A DNA stretch of 64,000 nt, from positions 2,501,001 through 2,565,000 of the forward strand of contig NC_015275.1 of the NCBI RefSeq assembly GCF_000178835.2, written 5' to 3'. Positions 8,408 to 17,965 of this stretch are shown one piece after another; position 1 is the first letter of the stretch, and each line of letters starts with the position of its first letter. Under the pieces are notes generated by a model. The model made no database searches. It saw nothing but the letters and a program-made list of their open reading frames with translations, and was not told the DNA's origin. This stretch comes from Cellulosilyticum lentocellum DSM 5427. Lineage in GTDB: Bacteria > Bacillota > Clostridia > Lachnospirales > Cellulosilyticaceae. The translations under genes were made by a program, and so were the position numbers.

Positions 8408-9187
8408 CTATACATATTTTTCTATTGTAATATGAATCCTATCCTTTTTTGTTAATCCACTTATTTGCTTAAGCTTAATTTTACCATATCCTCTAACAGT
8501 AATATGGTCCCCTTCTTTTATAAGCTGCTTATTTGTACTCGTCACACCATTACATTTTACACGGTCTGCTTGAATAAGTTTTGTACAGACACCCCTAGAT
8601 AATCCAAAACCTGCTGCTACTATAACATCTAACCGTAAAGAAGCTACAGTTGTTTCATAACTTTTAATCTGAGGAGGATTAATCTGCAATTGTGAAAAAG
8701 GGATTACTTGCTGTTCAATATTTTGACATTTCCCAATACTTAGTAAATTACTATAAATATAGGAAACCATAGACTCATTAGCAATGATGTATGCCCCAAA
8801 TGGTTTTATTACGATGTCTCCTATTGTCTCTCTTTCAATTCCTAGACCTAATAAAGCACCTAGGTAATCTCTATGTGTAAGTGCCTTTCCAATCCCAGTC
8901 TTAACCTTTAGTTCTAAGGCCATAATAGGAAAATCTTCCTCTTGAATTTCATAAGGAGCAATACCTAATACTTGTCTTTCTGCTTCTTCAAAACCACCGT
9001 AAAAATAACACATTTGTTTTGTAGATTCCTCTATATAACGATCTATCATACTTAACAACCATTCTTTATTATAAAAATCCGTAAAAATGGGTCTAAATTG
9101 CTGCTCTGATCGTTTGCTATATTCAAGCATCATTTTTACAAAGCGTTTTTCATCTGCATCATTTATATGATTTAACGATAGCTTCAT
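8408..9187 (-). CDS. ylmH: S4-domain RNA-binding protein YlmH
   Basis: This 259-residue protein belongs to the YlmH family found between sepF and divIVA in Gram-positive bacteria. Family members bind RNA/ribosomes through a C-terminal S4 domain. Here the S4 domain is at about 185-240, including SRGVCTKLIQADRVKCNG and EGDHITVRGYGK. The N-terminal part has the family domain found in ribosome-associated YlmH proteins. It is tightly packed between sepF (5 nt) and divIVA (11 nt). Reports link relatives to cell division and to rescue of stalled ribosomes; which applies here cannot be told from sequence. Confidence 0.88.
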   Translation of the reverse strand: MKLSLNHINDADEKRFVKMMLEYSKRSEQQFRPIFTDFYNKEWLLSMIDRYIEESTKQMCYFYGGFEEAERQVLGIAPYEIQEEDFPIMALELKVKTGIGKALTHRDYLGALLGLGIERETIGDIVIKPFGAYIIANESMVSYIYSNLLSIGKCQNIEQQVIPFSQLQINPPQIKSYETTVASLRLDVIVAAGFGLSRGVCTKLIQADRVKCNGVTSTNKQLIKEGDHITVRGYGKIKLKQISGLTKKDRIHITIEKYV

Positions 9188-9192
9188 CAGTA

Positions 9193-9639
9193 TTAGAGTG
9201 TAGGCGGAAACACACTACGTTGTTTTAATTTTTCTGGATTAATATTAACATGCTCTGGTGCAAAAATAAAAATACAGTCCGTTACTTTTTCAACTGTTCC
9301 ATTAAGTGCACAACAAGCTCCTGTTAAATAATCCACTGCACGTTGCATCTCATGAGCAGCTAGTTTTTCCATATTAACAATGATAGGTTTTCTATTTTTA
9401 ATGTAGCCACAAATCTCACCTGTCATATCATAACTTAACATGGTAAAATTAAGTAATTCCATACGATTAGGCTGATTAAGAGAAACAACCTTAGGTGTAT
9501 TCATTGGTGGTATATGAGTTTGATGCATAACATTTCTATTAACTTGCTCCACTTCTTGTTCCATTTCCTCTAACTCATCTTCATCAAATTCATCTTCTGG
9601 TATAAAAATATTCTTAAATTTTGACATAAAGCCGCTCAT
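9193..9639 (-). CDS. sepF: Cell-division protein SepF
   Basis: SepF binds the FtsZ C-terminus and the membrane and shapes the Z-ring. It has a short amphipathic N-terminus (MSGFMSKFKNIFI), an acidic linker (about 20-35), then the SepF fold including SYDMTGEICGYIKNRKP and VDYLTGACCALNGTVEKV. I chose the ATG at 9639 (148 residues) because GGGAGG lies 7 nt upstream; a TTG at 9654 would put that site inside the gene. No ftsA is found in the division cluster of this window, so SepF may be the main FtsZ membrane anchor. Confidence 0.92.
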   Translation of the reverse strand: MSGFMSKFKNIFIPEDEFDEDELEEMEQEVEQVNRNVMHQTHIPPMNTPKVVSLNQPNRMELLNFTMLSYDMTGEICGYIKNRKPIIVNMEKLAAHEMQRAVDYLTGACCALNGTVEKVTDCIFIFAPEHVNINPEKLKQRSVFPPTL

Positions 9640-9659
9640 TTGTATTCCTCCCAAAAAAA

Positions 9660-10349
9660 TTATTTAGTGTAATCTCTATTTCCAAAAATAGCCGTGCCGA
9701 TACGTACCATGGTAGCACCTTCTTCTATTGCTATTTTATAGTCATTACTCATCCCCATTGATAATATATCGCTACTTATATTATCAAACTTTTGCTTTTG
9801 TATGTCAACCGATAAATCGTAAAGTTTCCTAAATATGGGTCTATTTTCTTCAGGATTAGCTACAAAAGGGGCTACCGTCATTAATCCTCTCACTCTGATA
9901 TGTTTCATTTTTGCTAATTCTACCATAATAGGTATTACCTCTTCTACTAAGAAACCATGCTTTGAAGCTTCTTTTGCTACATTAACTTCTATCAAAATAT
10001 CTGTTATATACCCTTTTTTAGCTGATTGTTTTTCTATTTCTTCAGCCAGTTTTAAACGGTCTACAGAATGAATAAGAGTTGTTCTTCCAATAATGTATTT
10101 AACTTTATTAGTTTGGAGATGACCTATTAAATGCCAATGAACAGATTCATTTAATTCATCCATTTTTTGTACTAATTCTTGTACGTGATTTTCACCAAAA
10201 TCTTTACATCCTAAAGTTATTGCTTCTTGTATAGACGCCAAAGGATACGTTTTTGAAACAGCAATTAATGTAATATCCTCTACCTTTCTCCCACTTTTTA
10301 TTGCTGATTCCTCTATTTCTTTCCTTATCATTTCTAGTCTTTCTTTCAT
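9660..10349 (-). CDS. ylmE: PLP-homeostasis protein, YggS/YlmE family
   Basis: A member of the alanine-racemase-fold YggS/PROSC family, which binds pyridoxal phosphate and keeps the free cofactor balanced. The PLP-lysine motif is TLIAVSKTYP near the N-terminus. The phosphate-binding end is also present: SMGMSNDYKIAIEEGATMVR, then GTAIFG. I place the start at the ATG at 10349 (229 residues, the family length), with GGTGAGG 5 nt upstream. Longer in-frame starts would overlap the previous gene. It precedes sepF by 20 nt, the usual Gram-positive context, though no direct division role is established. Confidence 0.9.
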   Translation of the reverse strand: MKERLEMIRKEIEESAIKSGRKVEDITLIAVSKTYPLASIQEAITLGCKDFGENHVQELVQKMDELNESVHWHLIGHLQTNKVKYIIGRTTLIHSVDRLKLAEEIEKQSAKKGYITDILIEVNVAKEASKHGFLVEEVIPIMVELAKMKHIRVRGLMTVAPFVANPEENRPIFRKLYDLSVDIQKQKFDNISSDILSMGMSNDYKIAIEEGATMVRIGTAIFGNRDYTK

Positions 10350-10365
10350 TTCATCCTCACCTTCA

Positions 10366-12330
10366 TTATTCATTTTGCACATTCATATCTTCTAGTAATT
10401 GGTCAATCTTTATACTCTTAGGATTTGAAATCATTTTATCCATTTCTTTAAGTTGTGTATTTCCGTCATACTTAACAATAGCATATTCTCCACTGACCAA
10501 ATCAATCTCTACAGTCTTAAACTGAGCAATTTTCCCATTAATAACATAAACACCTTGCTTTGTTTCTATCTCTGTTACTTCATAGGAACTTCCCGATTGG
10601 GGATCCACCAAAACATTATTGACTTGTACATTATTACTATTAGTAATATCTTGTCGTATATAGTTATTATCCTCTTTTTGATATTGTATTTTAATAGGCA
10701 CAAATTCTGTTACTTCACCTACTTTTCTATAAACACCTAATTGCCCTTCATTCTCTATACAATAAGTTGCTGGGATTTTCAACATATTCTGCTCCACAAT
10801 GGCTTGCAGTGGAATTTTAAGACCTGTCACATTTTTATTCCCAATAGAAAAATCAACATATCTCAAGTCTAAAAAGTTGCTTATCTGATCACTTGTTTCA
10901 AATACTAGTTGTATACGCTTATCATCTTCAGCTTTTTTAGAAACTAATTTAAAAGTGACTTGCTTACTATTCGTGCCGGTAAAGTCAAGATTATAATTTT
11001 GCCCTTCCTTAAAAGCTTCATCTTGCGATAAATCTACATAACTTATTATATACCACTTATTATCTAAAATAATCTTATAAACAGGTTCTTCTTTAGTTAC
11101 TTCGCTTTTATTAAGATAGCTTACATTAGAGTTTTTAATAATACTATTATATTTATCATAATTAAGTGTCTCTATCACTTCTGATAAATTAGAAGTTTCT
11201 TGTCCATCTAATTTATATGATATAATCCCTGCTTGTGGTGCTGTTTTACCTAGTCGGTACTGATTGATATTAGCTTGAAGTTCTGTTTTTAGTACTGCTA
11301 TGCTTTGTTCTTGATCCTGTTGCTCTTGAGTATAAATGCTTGTCCGCTTATTAACATTTTGATCTAATTGATTACGTAATGTATAAATAAAGTGGGTTGT
11401 ATTTTCATAACGATTATCATAGAAAGCCTCTATATCTGCTTTTACCTCTTCATTTAAATCATAAATTTGATCTTGATAAAAGGAGATATCTTTACGTTCT
11501 TCTGCTTTCTGATAAATTTGCTCATCTACCTCATTCTCTGTCTTAGTTGACTGTGCTAACTGCTCCTCATCTACTAAAACATAAACCAGTCCATCCTTCT
11601 TTACTTTTTCTCCTTCAGAAACGACATACTGAACGTTTCCTTCATCTTGGCTATATACCACTTGCTCATTTCTTAAAATAATACCGCTTAGACTTCTTGA
11701 ATTATCAATTGTTCCTGTTTTAACAACCTGATAAGAAATTTTAGGTTTAGTGAGTGCTTCTTTTATCTCTATAGCTCCCCATACCCCAAAGGTTGTAAAA
11801 ATCATTACAAGTGCTATTCGTAATATCAATTGACGTTGCTTCCTTTTCTTATTTCTATAAATCTGCGCTCTTGTAAGCTTATTATTCTTCTTTATCTGCT
11901 CTCTTCTCATGTGCGGAGAATTATTTTCTTGTGTAACTTGCCTGTTAGGAGTAACATATTGCTCCTTTATATAAGGTGTTGTATTTTGATTCGTATATGA
12001 GGTAGCACTGTATGGATTTGTATATGATTGTTGATACCCCCTGTCTCCTCCTCTAACATAAGAAGATTCTTGCCTTTTTGGCGTGGTTTTATTTCTATTA
12101 GCGGAAGTACTCTTACTACTAGTTTTGCTTCTAACATCTTTTTTTCTATTATCATCTACCTTTTGCATGGTTGTATTAGTCTTGTATGTAGAACGTGTAC
12201 GTGATTGTACTGGCATATGAGTAGCATAAGGATTAAAATAGCTTCCTTCACCATAGGTAGTATGTCCCTTAGACGTGGGTTGCTTTTTATTGGTTTGCTT
12301 GATTTGATTCTTTTTACCACTATTTTTCAT
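10366..12330 (-). CDS. HlyD-like membrane protein of the ylmE-sepF cluster
   Basis: A 654-residue protein of unknown function. Residues 1-150 are low-complexity, rich in N, Q, T, S and K, and probably disordered. A basic stretch (KNKKRKQRQ) precedes one transmembrane helix at about 168-187, giving a cytoplasmic tail and a large external part. After the helix, residues about 197-260 resemble the barrel-sandwich half of HlyD/membrane-fusion proteins (GTIDNSRSLSGIILRNEQ, VSEGEKVKKDGLVYVLVDEE). A coiled-coil region and a beta-rich C-terminal region follow. No transporter gene is adjacent. Its place ahead of ylmE and sepF, from its own promoter, suggests an envelope or division role. The HlyD likeness is by pattern only. 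Confidence 0.75.
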   Translation of the reverse strand: MKNSGKKNQIKQTNKKQPTSKGHTTYGEGSYFNPYATHMPVQSRTRSTYKTNTTMQKVDDNRKKDVRSKTSSKSTSANRNKTTPKRQESSYVRGGDRGYQQSYTNPYSATSYTNQNTTPYIKEQYVTPNRQVTQENNSPHMRREQIKKNNKLTRAQIYRNKKRKQRQLILRIALVMIFTTFGVWGAIEIKEALTKPKISYQVVKTGTIDNSRSLSGIILRNEQVVYSQDEGNVQYVVSEGEKVKKDGLVYVLVDEEQLAQSTKTENEVDEQIYQKAEERKDISFYQDQIYDLNEEVKADIEAFYDNRYENTTHFIYTLRNQLDQNVNKRTSIYTQEQQDQEQSIAVLKTELQANINQYRLGKTAPQAGIISYKLDGQETSNLSEVIETLNYDKYNSIIKNSNVSYLNKSEVTKEEPVYKIILDNKWYIISYVDLSQDEAFKEGQNYNLDFTGTNSKQVTFKLVSKKAEDDKRIQLVFETSDQISNFLDLRYVDFSIGNKNVTGLKIPLQAIVEQNMLKIPATYCIENEGQLGVYRKVGEVTEFVPIKIQYQKEDNNYIRQDITNSNNVQVNNVLVDPQSGSSYEVTEIETKQGVYVINGKIAQFKTVEIDLVSGEYAIVKYDGNTQLKEMDKMISNPKSIKIDQLLEDMNVQNE

Positions 12331-12364
12331 TTATTCACTTCCAATTCTATCCTTAATACTTATC

Positions 12365-12393
12365 ATCATATAATGTAATAGCTTATCTTGCAA
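12365..12393 (-). promoter_or_regulatory. Sigma-A promoter of the HlyD-like/ylmE/sepF/ylmH/divIVA cluster
   Basis: On the minus strand a -35 TTGCAA (12388-12393), a 17-bp spacer and a -10 TATGAT (12365-12370) lie about 35 nt before the first gene. There is no other obvious promoter in this run until divIVA. Confidence 0.6.
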
Positions 12394-12473
12394 GATATTA
12401 CCTCTAAAAAGCTAATAATTTGACAGAGGTTTTTTATTTTTATCATTCCTTTCTAACCTTTTATTTTTTCCAT

Positions 12474-12495
12474 AAAAAAAGGCACATCATGTGCC
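12474..12495 (-). terminator. Intrinsic terminator of spoIVA
   Basis: GGCACA (12481-12486) and TGTGCC (12490-12495) form a short GC-rich stem, followed on the minus strand by seven T. It begins one base after the spoIVA stop codon. Confidence 0.75.
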
Positions 12496-12496
12496 C

Positions 12497-13975
12497 TTAA
12501 AGAAGGATGCAAATTAAACCGCCATTTCCTTCATTTATAATTTTTTGTAGTGTTTCTTGTAATTTTTGTTGCGCATCTTCTGGCATTCTAAATAGTTTAT
12601 TTTGTAATCCTTCGTTTACTAATTCATGAAGTGATTTTCCAAAAATATTTGATTCCCAAATCTTTGTAGGATCTGTTTCAAACTCACTTAAAATATTATT
12701 AATTAAATCTTCACTTTGTTTTTCTGTTCCAACAATAGGTGCAACTTCGGTTTGAATATTGGCTCGTATAATGTGATAGCTTGGTGCACTAGCCCTTAGT
12801 TTAACACCAAAACGATTACCTTGCTTAATAATTTCTGGTTCTTCTAATTTTAGCTCATCGAATACAGGACTAACTACTCCATAGCCTTTTTCCTTTACTT
12901 CATTCATAGCATAAGCTACCTTATCGTACTCTTTTTTAGTAGTAGCTAATTCTTTAATAAGCTTCATAAGCTCATGATCTCCATGAATTTCCATACCTGT
13001 CGTTTCAGAAAGTACTCTATAAAAGAGTTCTTCCGTTGTATTAATATCGACCTTTACAACGCCTTCTCCTAATTGAATCTTTTCTAAATAGACATTTTTA
13101 ACAAAATCTAAAGCTCTTAATTCATTGGTAGCTTCTTTAATCTGTCTAATATTCTCTACATTTGCAATTTGTTCCTTTACACAATCAATCCATGCTTTTT
13201 TCACCCAATGCTCATTATCTAAGGTTTCTACCCATTTAGGGAGCATGAATTGAATTTCATTAAGTGGGAATTCATATAAGATTTTTTCTAATAATTGATG
13301 AATATCCTCTGTTTTCATTTGGGCAATATCCATTGGTACCACTGGAACATCATATTCTCTTGATAATTTACTGGTAGATTCAATAACTTCTGTATCAAAA
13401 GGTTTCTTCGTATTGTACACTACAATAAAAGGTTTTCCTAAACGCTTCAATTCATTAATGGCACGCTGTTCCCCTTCTATGTAACTATTTCTAGAAATAT
13501 CAGTAAAACTTCCATCTGTAGTCACTACGACACCAATGGTAGAATGATCTGTAATAACCTTTTTAGTGCCAAGTTCTGCTGCTTGTGAAAAAGGAATTTC
13601 TTCTTCAAACCAAGGCGTTTTAACCATACGAGGTGTATTATTATACAGGTGGCCTTCAGCTTCTGGTACAATATAACCTACACAATCAATCATTCGTACT
13701 TTAACTTCAAAATCTCCCCCTATAGTAATACCAATAGCTTCATTTGGTATAAACTTGGGCTCTGTTGTTGTAATAACTTTGCCATCCCCACTTTGAGGTA
13801 ATTCATCTTGTGTACGTTCTTTACTATGCTCATTTTTAATATTAGGGAGTACCAATGTTTCCATAAAACGTTTAATAAAGGTAGATTTTCCTGTTCTAAC
13901 AGGTCCAACTACCCCTATGTATATATCCCCATTTGTCCTTTCAGAAATATCTTTGTAAATATCATAGTATTCCAT
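12497..13975 (-). CDS. spoIVA: Stage IV sporulation protein A (spore coat morphogenetic ATPase)
   Basis: SpoIVA coats the outer forespore membrane, hydrolyses ATP and polymerises into the basement layer of the spore coat. The 492-residue length equals the family norm. The Walker A GPVRTGKST lies at 24-32 and a Walker B-like region (VRMIDCVGYIVPEAEGH) near 110. The conserved extreme C-terminus GNGGLICILL is the forespore-surface anchoring region. AGGAGG precedes the ATG by about 8 nt. The gene is transcribed alone: gpsA ends 84 nt upstream, a sigma-E-like -10 lies in that gap, and a terminator follows the stop codon. This fits mother-cell expression. Confidence 0.96.
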   Translation of the reverse strand: MEYYDIYKDISERTNGDIYIGVVGPVRTGKSTFIKRFMETLVLPNIKNEHSKERTQDELPQSGDGKVITTTEPKFIPNEAIGITIGGDFEVKVRMIDCVGYIVPEAEGHLYNNTPRMVKTPWFEEEIPFSQAAELGTKKVITDHSTIGVVVTTDGSFTDISRNSYIEGEQRAINELKRLGKPFIVVYNTKKPFDTEVIESTSKLSREYDVPVVPMDIAQMKTEDIHQLLEKILYEFPLNEIQFMLPKWVETLDNEHWVKKAWIDCVKEQIANVENIRQIKEATNELRALDFVKNVYLEKIQLGEGVVKVDINTTEELFYRVLSETTGMEIHGDHELMKLIKELATTKKEYDKVAYAMNEVKEKGYGVVSPVFDELKLEEPEIIKQGNRFGVKLRASAPSYHIIRANIQTEVAPIVGTEKQSEDLINNILSEFETDPTKIWESNIFGKSLHELVNEGLQNKLFRMPEDAQQKLQETLQKIINEGNGGLICILL

Positions 13976-13997
13976 ATGAAAGCCTCCTTATATTTTA

Positions 13998-14026
13998 ATT
14001 GTATGGGTACATTAAAATATATTGTA
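13998..14026 (-). promoter_or_regulatory. Sigma-E-type promoter of spoIVA
   Basis: The minus strand has CATACAAT at 13998-14005, a perfect match to the sigma-E -10 box. An ATA-rich -35-like stretch (CAATATATT) lies upstream, but its spacing is a little short of the usual 14 bp. spoIVA belongs to the sigma-E regulon in Bacillus. Confidence 0.6.
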
Positions 14027-14059
14027 CAAAAGGCAGATATATACCACTTTTATTCATTT

Positions 14060-15049
14060 TTAATGTTCGTCTTTTTTATCTCTTAGCATAAGATTATAAA
14101 TAGTCTCTTTAACTGGCTCATTTTCAAAAATAACCTTATATATAGCATTTAGAATAGGCATCTCAACTTGATACTTTTGCATTAATGCATAACCTGCTTT
14201 AGTTGTGGGAACCCCTTCTACTACCATATTAACCTTTTGAATAGCCTCGTCCATTGTATAGCCTTGACCAATTAATTCACCAGCACGACGATTACGACTA
14301 TGTCCACTTGTACAAGTTACAATTAAATCTCCTATTCCTGTAAGACCTGCGAATGTATTAGGCTTACCGCCCATAGCAATACCTAATCTCGTCATTTCTG
14401 CAATGCCTCTAGTCATAAGTGCTGCTTTCGTGTTATCACCAAACCCCATACCTTCTACAACGCCTGCTGCTAAGGCAATTACATTTTTAAGTGCGCCACC
14501 TATTTCAATACCAATTAAGTCTTCATTAGTATATACTCTAAAATACATATCCATAAATAAATCTTGTATCTCATAAGCATATTTCATATCTTGGCTACTC
14601 ACAGTAACTGTTGTTGGAATATGTCTTGCTACTTCTTCAGCATGACTTGGCCCAGAAAGTACAACTACCGGATTAGGGAGTACAGATTCAATAACTTGTG
14701 AGAGTCTAAGCAAGGTTTCTTCTTCCACACCTTTTGCGACATTAACAATAATTGTACTTGGCTGTAAATAATCTTTCATCTTTTGGGCAGTCGCTCTAAC
14801 AGCTTTAGAAGGTACTGCCATAACAGCAACTTCTGCTTCTTCCAATGCTTCTGCCATAGAAGTTGTAAAATTAATCTCTAAAGGAATTTTAATTCCTGGA
14901 AGACACCTTTTATTTTCTCTATGTTGCAATATGTCCTCTTTTTCTTTTTCTTCATAGCACCAAAAAGTAACGTTATTCCCTTTTTCATTCAGAAGTAACC
15001 CTAAAGCTAAGCCCCAACCACCTGCTCCAATAACTGTTATCTTTTTCAT
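14060..15049 (-). CDS. gpsA: NAD(P)H-dependent glycerol-3-phosphate dehydrogenase
   Basis: GpsA reduces dihydroxyacetone phosphate to sn-glycerol-3-phosphate, the backbone of phospholipids. The start is the ATG at 15049 (329 residues), with AGGAGG 7 nt upstream; a GTG at 15067 would place that site inside the gene. The Rossmann motif GAGGWG follows the N-terminal ITVIG. Downstream are VVLSGPSHAEEV, the catalytic-lysine region GALKNVIALAAG, and GLTGIGDLIVTCTS with SRNRR. It directly follows plsY, which uses its product, in a der-plsY-gpsA operon. Confidence 0.95.
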   Translation of the reverse strand: MKKITVIGAGGWGLALGLLLNEKGNNVTFWCYEEKEKEDILQHRENKRCLPGIKIPLEINFTTSMAEALEEAEVAVMAVPSKAVRATAQKMKDYLQPSTIIVNVAKGVEEETLLRLSQVIESVLPNPVVVLSGPSHAEEVARHIPTTVTVSSQDMKYAYEIQDLFMDMYFRVYTNEDLIGIEIGGALKNVIALAAGVVEGMGFGDNTKAALMTRGIAEMTRLGIAMGGKPNTFAGLTGIGDLIVTCTSGHSRNRRAGELIGQGYTMDEAIQKVNMVVEGVPTTKAGYALMQKYQVEMPILNAIYKVIFENEPVKETIYNLMLRDKKDEH

Positions 15050-15066
15050 CTTAAAACCTCCTAACA

Positions 15067-15687
15067 CTACTTTTTACTTGTTAACCTTGCTTCATTACCT
15101 TCTATTAATCTCTTGATATTGGCTTTATGCCTATAGAAAGTAAAACCTGTAACCAAAAGTGACAGAACCATGGCCTCAATACCTATATTCCCTTTGCCAG
15201 AATAAAAAATAATAATCATAATAGGAATCGAGGCTGTCATAATAAGAGAGCTAATCGATACAATTCGTGTTATTGCAAATGTTATCAAGAATAGTGCTGC
15301 TCCTATTAAAAACAAACGATAATCTATTCCGATTAGTGTTCCTGCTGTGGTTGCAATACCTTTTCCACCTTTAAAATGAAAGAATAGAGGAAAACTATGT
15401 CCTAAAACAGCACCTATGCCACTATAAAACGTAATCAAAATAGTTGCATCTGGATGATTTGGTGAAAACAGCAATTTTGCCACATAAATAGCTATAATTG
15501 CTTTAAGTATATCAATGAGTAAAACAAGAAATCCTGCTTTTTTCCCTAATACACGAATGGTATTAGTTGTTCCTGCATTACCGCTACCTTGTGTTCTAAT
15601 ATCAATGCCTTTTAATTTACCACATAATATTGCTGATTGCACACCGCCAAAAAGATACCCAATAAGTAATGCCCCTAATCTATACAT
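15067..15687 (-). CDS. plsY: Acyl-phosphate:glycerol-3-phosphate acyltransferase PlsY
   Basis: PlsY is an integral membrane enzyme that transfers the acyl group from acyl-phosphate (made by PlsX, encoded at 33.7 kb) to glycerol-3-phosphate. The 206-residue protein has about five membrane segments and the conserved motifs: GSGNAGTTNTIRVLGKKAG at about 35-53, GAVLGHSFPLFFHFKGGKG near 100, and a third loop with the RHK segment (FYRHKANIKRL) near the C-terminus. It sits between der (2 nt) and gpsA, whose product is its substrate. Confidence 0.95.
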   Translation of the reverse strand: MYRLGALLIGYLFGGVQSAILCGKLKGIDIRTQGSGNAGTTNTIRVLGKKAGFLVLLIDILKAIIAIYVAKLLFSPNHPDATILITFYSGIGAVLGHSFPLFFHFKGGKGIATTAGTLIGIDYRLFLIGAALFLITFAITRIVSISSLIMTASIPIMIIIFYSGKGNIGIEAMVLSLLVTGFTFYRHKANIKRLIEGNEARLTSKK

Positions 15688-15689
15688 TT

Positions 15690-17015
15690 TTATTCTTTCG
15701 CCCCTTTTTCTCTTACAATAAATCGAAGTGGTGTGCCCTTAAAACCAAAGGCTTCTCTCATTTGATTTTCGATATAACGTTGGTATGAAAAATGCATTAG
15801 TTCTTTATCATTTACAAAAATAACAAATGTAGGCGGTTTAATACTTACTTGTGTCATATAGAAAATTTTAAGTGGCTTACCTTTATCACTTGGTGGCTGA
15901 TTCATAGCCATCGCTTCATATAATACATCATTTAAAACACCTGTACTAATACGTTGGGACTGATTTTGTGCAATTGCATAAATTGTATCAAATAATTTAG
16001 GAATACGTTGACCTGTTAAAGCTGAAATGAACATACATGGTGCATACTGCATATAAGCTAATGTATTTGTAATCTTTTTCAAATAAGCATTCATTGTTTT
16101 ATCATCTTTTTCAATGGCATCCCATTTGTTAACAACAATAATACAACCTTTTCCTGCCTCATGCGCCATACCTGCTATTTTAGTATCTTGTTCTGTAATT
16201 CCCTCTTCTGCATCAATAAGAATCAGAACTACATCTGCACGATCAATAGCTGCTATTGTACGGATAATGCTATACTTTTCAATGTTTTCTTTGATTTTAC
16301 TACGTCTTCTAATACCTGCAGTATCAATGAGTACATATTCTTGACCTTCAATAGTCACTTCTGTATCTACAGAATCACGTGTAGTTCCTGCTATATTACT
16401 TACAATAACACGCTCTTCTCCTACAATTTTATTAACTAAAGAAGACTTTCCTACATTTGGCTTACCAATAATCGCCACTCTTATTTTATCATCTTCCTCT
16501 GCTTCTGCATCTTCATCTGGGAAATAGCTTACTACTTCGTCAAGCATGTCTCCTAAATTTAAAGCTTGTCCAGAAGAGATAGGAATAGGTTCACCAAGTC
16601 CTAGGTTGTAAAATTCATACATGCCCATTGTTTGATGAACCATATCATCGACCTTATTCACTACTAAAACAACTGGTTTGTGTGACTTTCTAAGCATATT
16701 AGCAACGTGAGTATCTGCATCTGTCATACCCGTCTTTACATCCACCAAGAAGATAATCACATCCGCTGATTCAATAGCTGCTTCTGCCTGTCTTCTCATC
16801 TGACTTAAGATAATATCTGTACTATCTGGCTCAATACCACCTGTATCAATAATAGTGAATTTATGATTAAGCCATTCTACCTCTCCATAAATACGGTCTC
16901 TTGTTACACCTGGTGTATCATCTACTATTGACGTTTTTGATTTTGTTAATCTATTAAATAAAGTAGACTTTCCTACGTTAGGTCTACCTATTACAGCAAC
17001 AATCGGTTTACTCAT
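15690..17015 (-). CDS. der: Ribosome-assembly GTPase Der (EngA)
   Basis: Der is an essential tandem GTPase that helps assemble the 50S subunit. Both GTPase domains are intact: the first with GRPNVGKST at 10-18, DTPG, and NKVD; the second with GKPNVGKSS near 185, DTAGIRR, and NKWD. A C-terminal KH-like domain ends the 441-residue protein, the normal length. GGAG lies about 10 nt before the ATG. A good sigma-A promoter lies upstream. It heads der-plsY-gpsA. Confidence 0.96.
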   Translation of the reverse strand: MSKPIVAVIGRPNVGKSTLFNRLTKSKTSIVDDTPGVTRDRIYGEVEWLNHKFTIIDTGGIEPDSTDIILSQMRRQAEAAIESADVIIFLVDVKTGMTDADTHVANMLRKSHKPVVLVVNKVDDMVHQTMGMYEFYNLGLGEPIPISSGQALNLGDMLDEVVSYFPDEDAEAEEDDKIRVAIIGKPNVGKSSLVNKIVGEERVIVSNIAGTTRDSVDTEVTIEGQEYVLIDTAGIRRRSKIKENIEKYSIIRTIAAIDRADVVLILIDAEEGITEQDTKIAGMAHEAGKGCIIVVNKWDAIEKDDKTMNAYLKKITNTLAYMQYAPCMFISALTGQRIPKLFDTIYAIAQNQSQRISTGVLNDVLYEAMAMNQPPSDKGKPLKIFYMTQVSIKPPTFVIFVNDKELMHFSYQRYIENQMREAFGFKGTPLRFIVREKGAKE

Positions 17016-17076
17016 TTATCTTTCTCCTTTTAATATTAATTTAAAATCTTTAGCTTATCTAAAGTACCTTTTTTCT

Positions 17077-17105
17077 AATGTACTGATAATCCCTAATTCT
17101 GTCAA
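17077..17105 (-). promoter_or_regulatory. Sigma-A promoter of der-plsY-gpsA
   Basis: On the minus strand TTGACA (17100-17105), a 17-bp spacer and TACATT (17077-17082) lie about 60 nt upstream of the der start. An imperfect hairpin CTTTAG-ATAAG-CTAAAG lies in the leader. Confidence 0.7.
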
Positions 17106-17135
17106 GAGTCTGCACCTATTCTCAAAAAAGTCACG

Positions 17136-17954
17136 TTATTTTAAGCACATAAATGCGCCTGATGTTCCTCTTTTACCTTGAGTTTTTCTGTGTGAAAAGA
17201 ATAAATCTGAATGACAACACGTACAGATTTGGCTTTGAATGATATTTTCCTTTAAAATCCCTGCTTCAAGAAGTATCCTTTCATTACATGCCCATAAATC
17301 AATATGATACTTATCATCATATTCATGGGCAATAATAAATGATGCTCCTGGAAACTGATTACTAAATTGGTCTGCCACCTCAGCACCTACTTCAAAACAG
17401 CATGAGCCTATAGATGGCCCTATAGCCACTTGAATGTCACTAGCCAAAATACCTTCCTTTTCCCATAACTCAATCATCTTCTTTCCAATTCTACCTACGG
17501 TTCCTCTCCATCCGGCATGAGCCATACCTATCATACCATATTTAGGTGCATAAAAAAACAAGGGAACACAATCTGCATAGTGTGTCACTAATGTGACCCC
17601 CTTCTCTCTTGTATAAATGCCATCTTTACTTTTCCACTTGTTAGGTTGTATAATACCATTCCCTTTATCTTCTTGAGTCACTTTTGCAATTTCCAATTCA
17701 TGTACTTGTTTAGATAGCACAAGCGAATCCAGTGTTACTTCTAGTGCATCACATACTCTCCTATAATTTTCTATAACGCTTGTTTCTTTATCACCTCTAT
17801 TAAAACCAAGATTTAAGCTGGACCACTCCCCCTCACTTACACCACCTGTTCTAGTAGTAAAACCATGTACTAAAGCTTCGTTTTCCCATGGTGTAAAAAT
17901 TAGGTAAGTTAACTCTCCTTTTGTAATAAACTTAAATGATGCTAAATCTATCAT
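17136..17954 (-). CDS. pgeF: Laccase-domain protein PgeF/YfiH family
   Basis: This 272-residue protein belongs to the DUF152 family, described both as peptidoglycan editing factor and as a purine-nucleoside phosphorylase/adenosine deaminase. Metal ligands are visible in THYADCVPLFF and in AHAGWRGTVGRI, followed by a Cys-rich stretch CTCCHSD and a C-terminal SHRKTQGKRG. The ATG has AGGAGG 7 nt upstream. It is the last gene of the rbgA-lepB-rnhB-ylqG-ylqH-yraN run. Which activity dominates cannot be decided here. Confidence 0.85.
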   Translation of the reverse strand: MIDLASFKFITKGELTYLIFTPWENEALVHGFTTRTGGVSEGEWSSLNLGFNRGDKETSVIENYRRVCDALEVTLDSLVLSKQVHELEIAKVTQEDKGNGIIQPNKWKSKDGIYTREKGVTLVTHYADCVPLFFYAPKYGMIGMAHAGWRGTVGRIGKKMIELWEKEGILASDIQVAIGPSIGSCCFEVGAEVADQFSNQFPGASFIIAHEYDDKYHIDLWACNERILLEAGILKENIIQSQICTCCHSDLFFSHRKTQGKRGTSGAFMCLK

Positions 17955-17965
17955 GTCAAATCCTC

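Noticed and set aside
12400-12440. ACCTCT...AGAGGT followed by TTTTTT on the plus strand, with a TTGACA inside
   Set aside because: No plus-strand gene lies on either side; the loop is 19 nt and the stem only 6 bp, so neither terminator nor promoter is supported.
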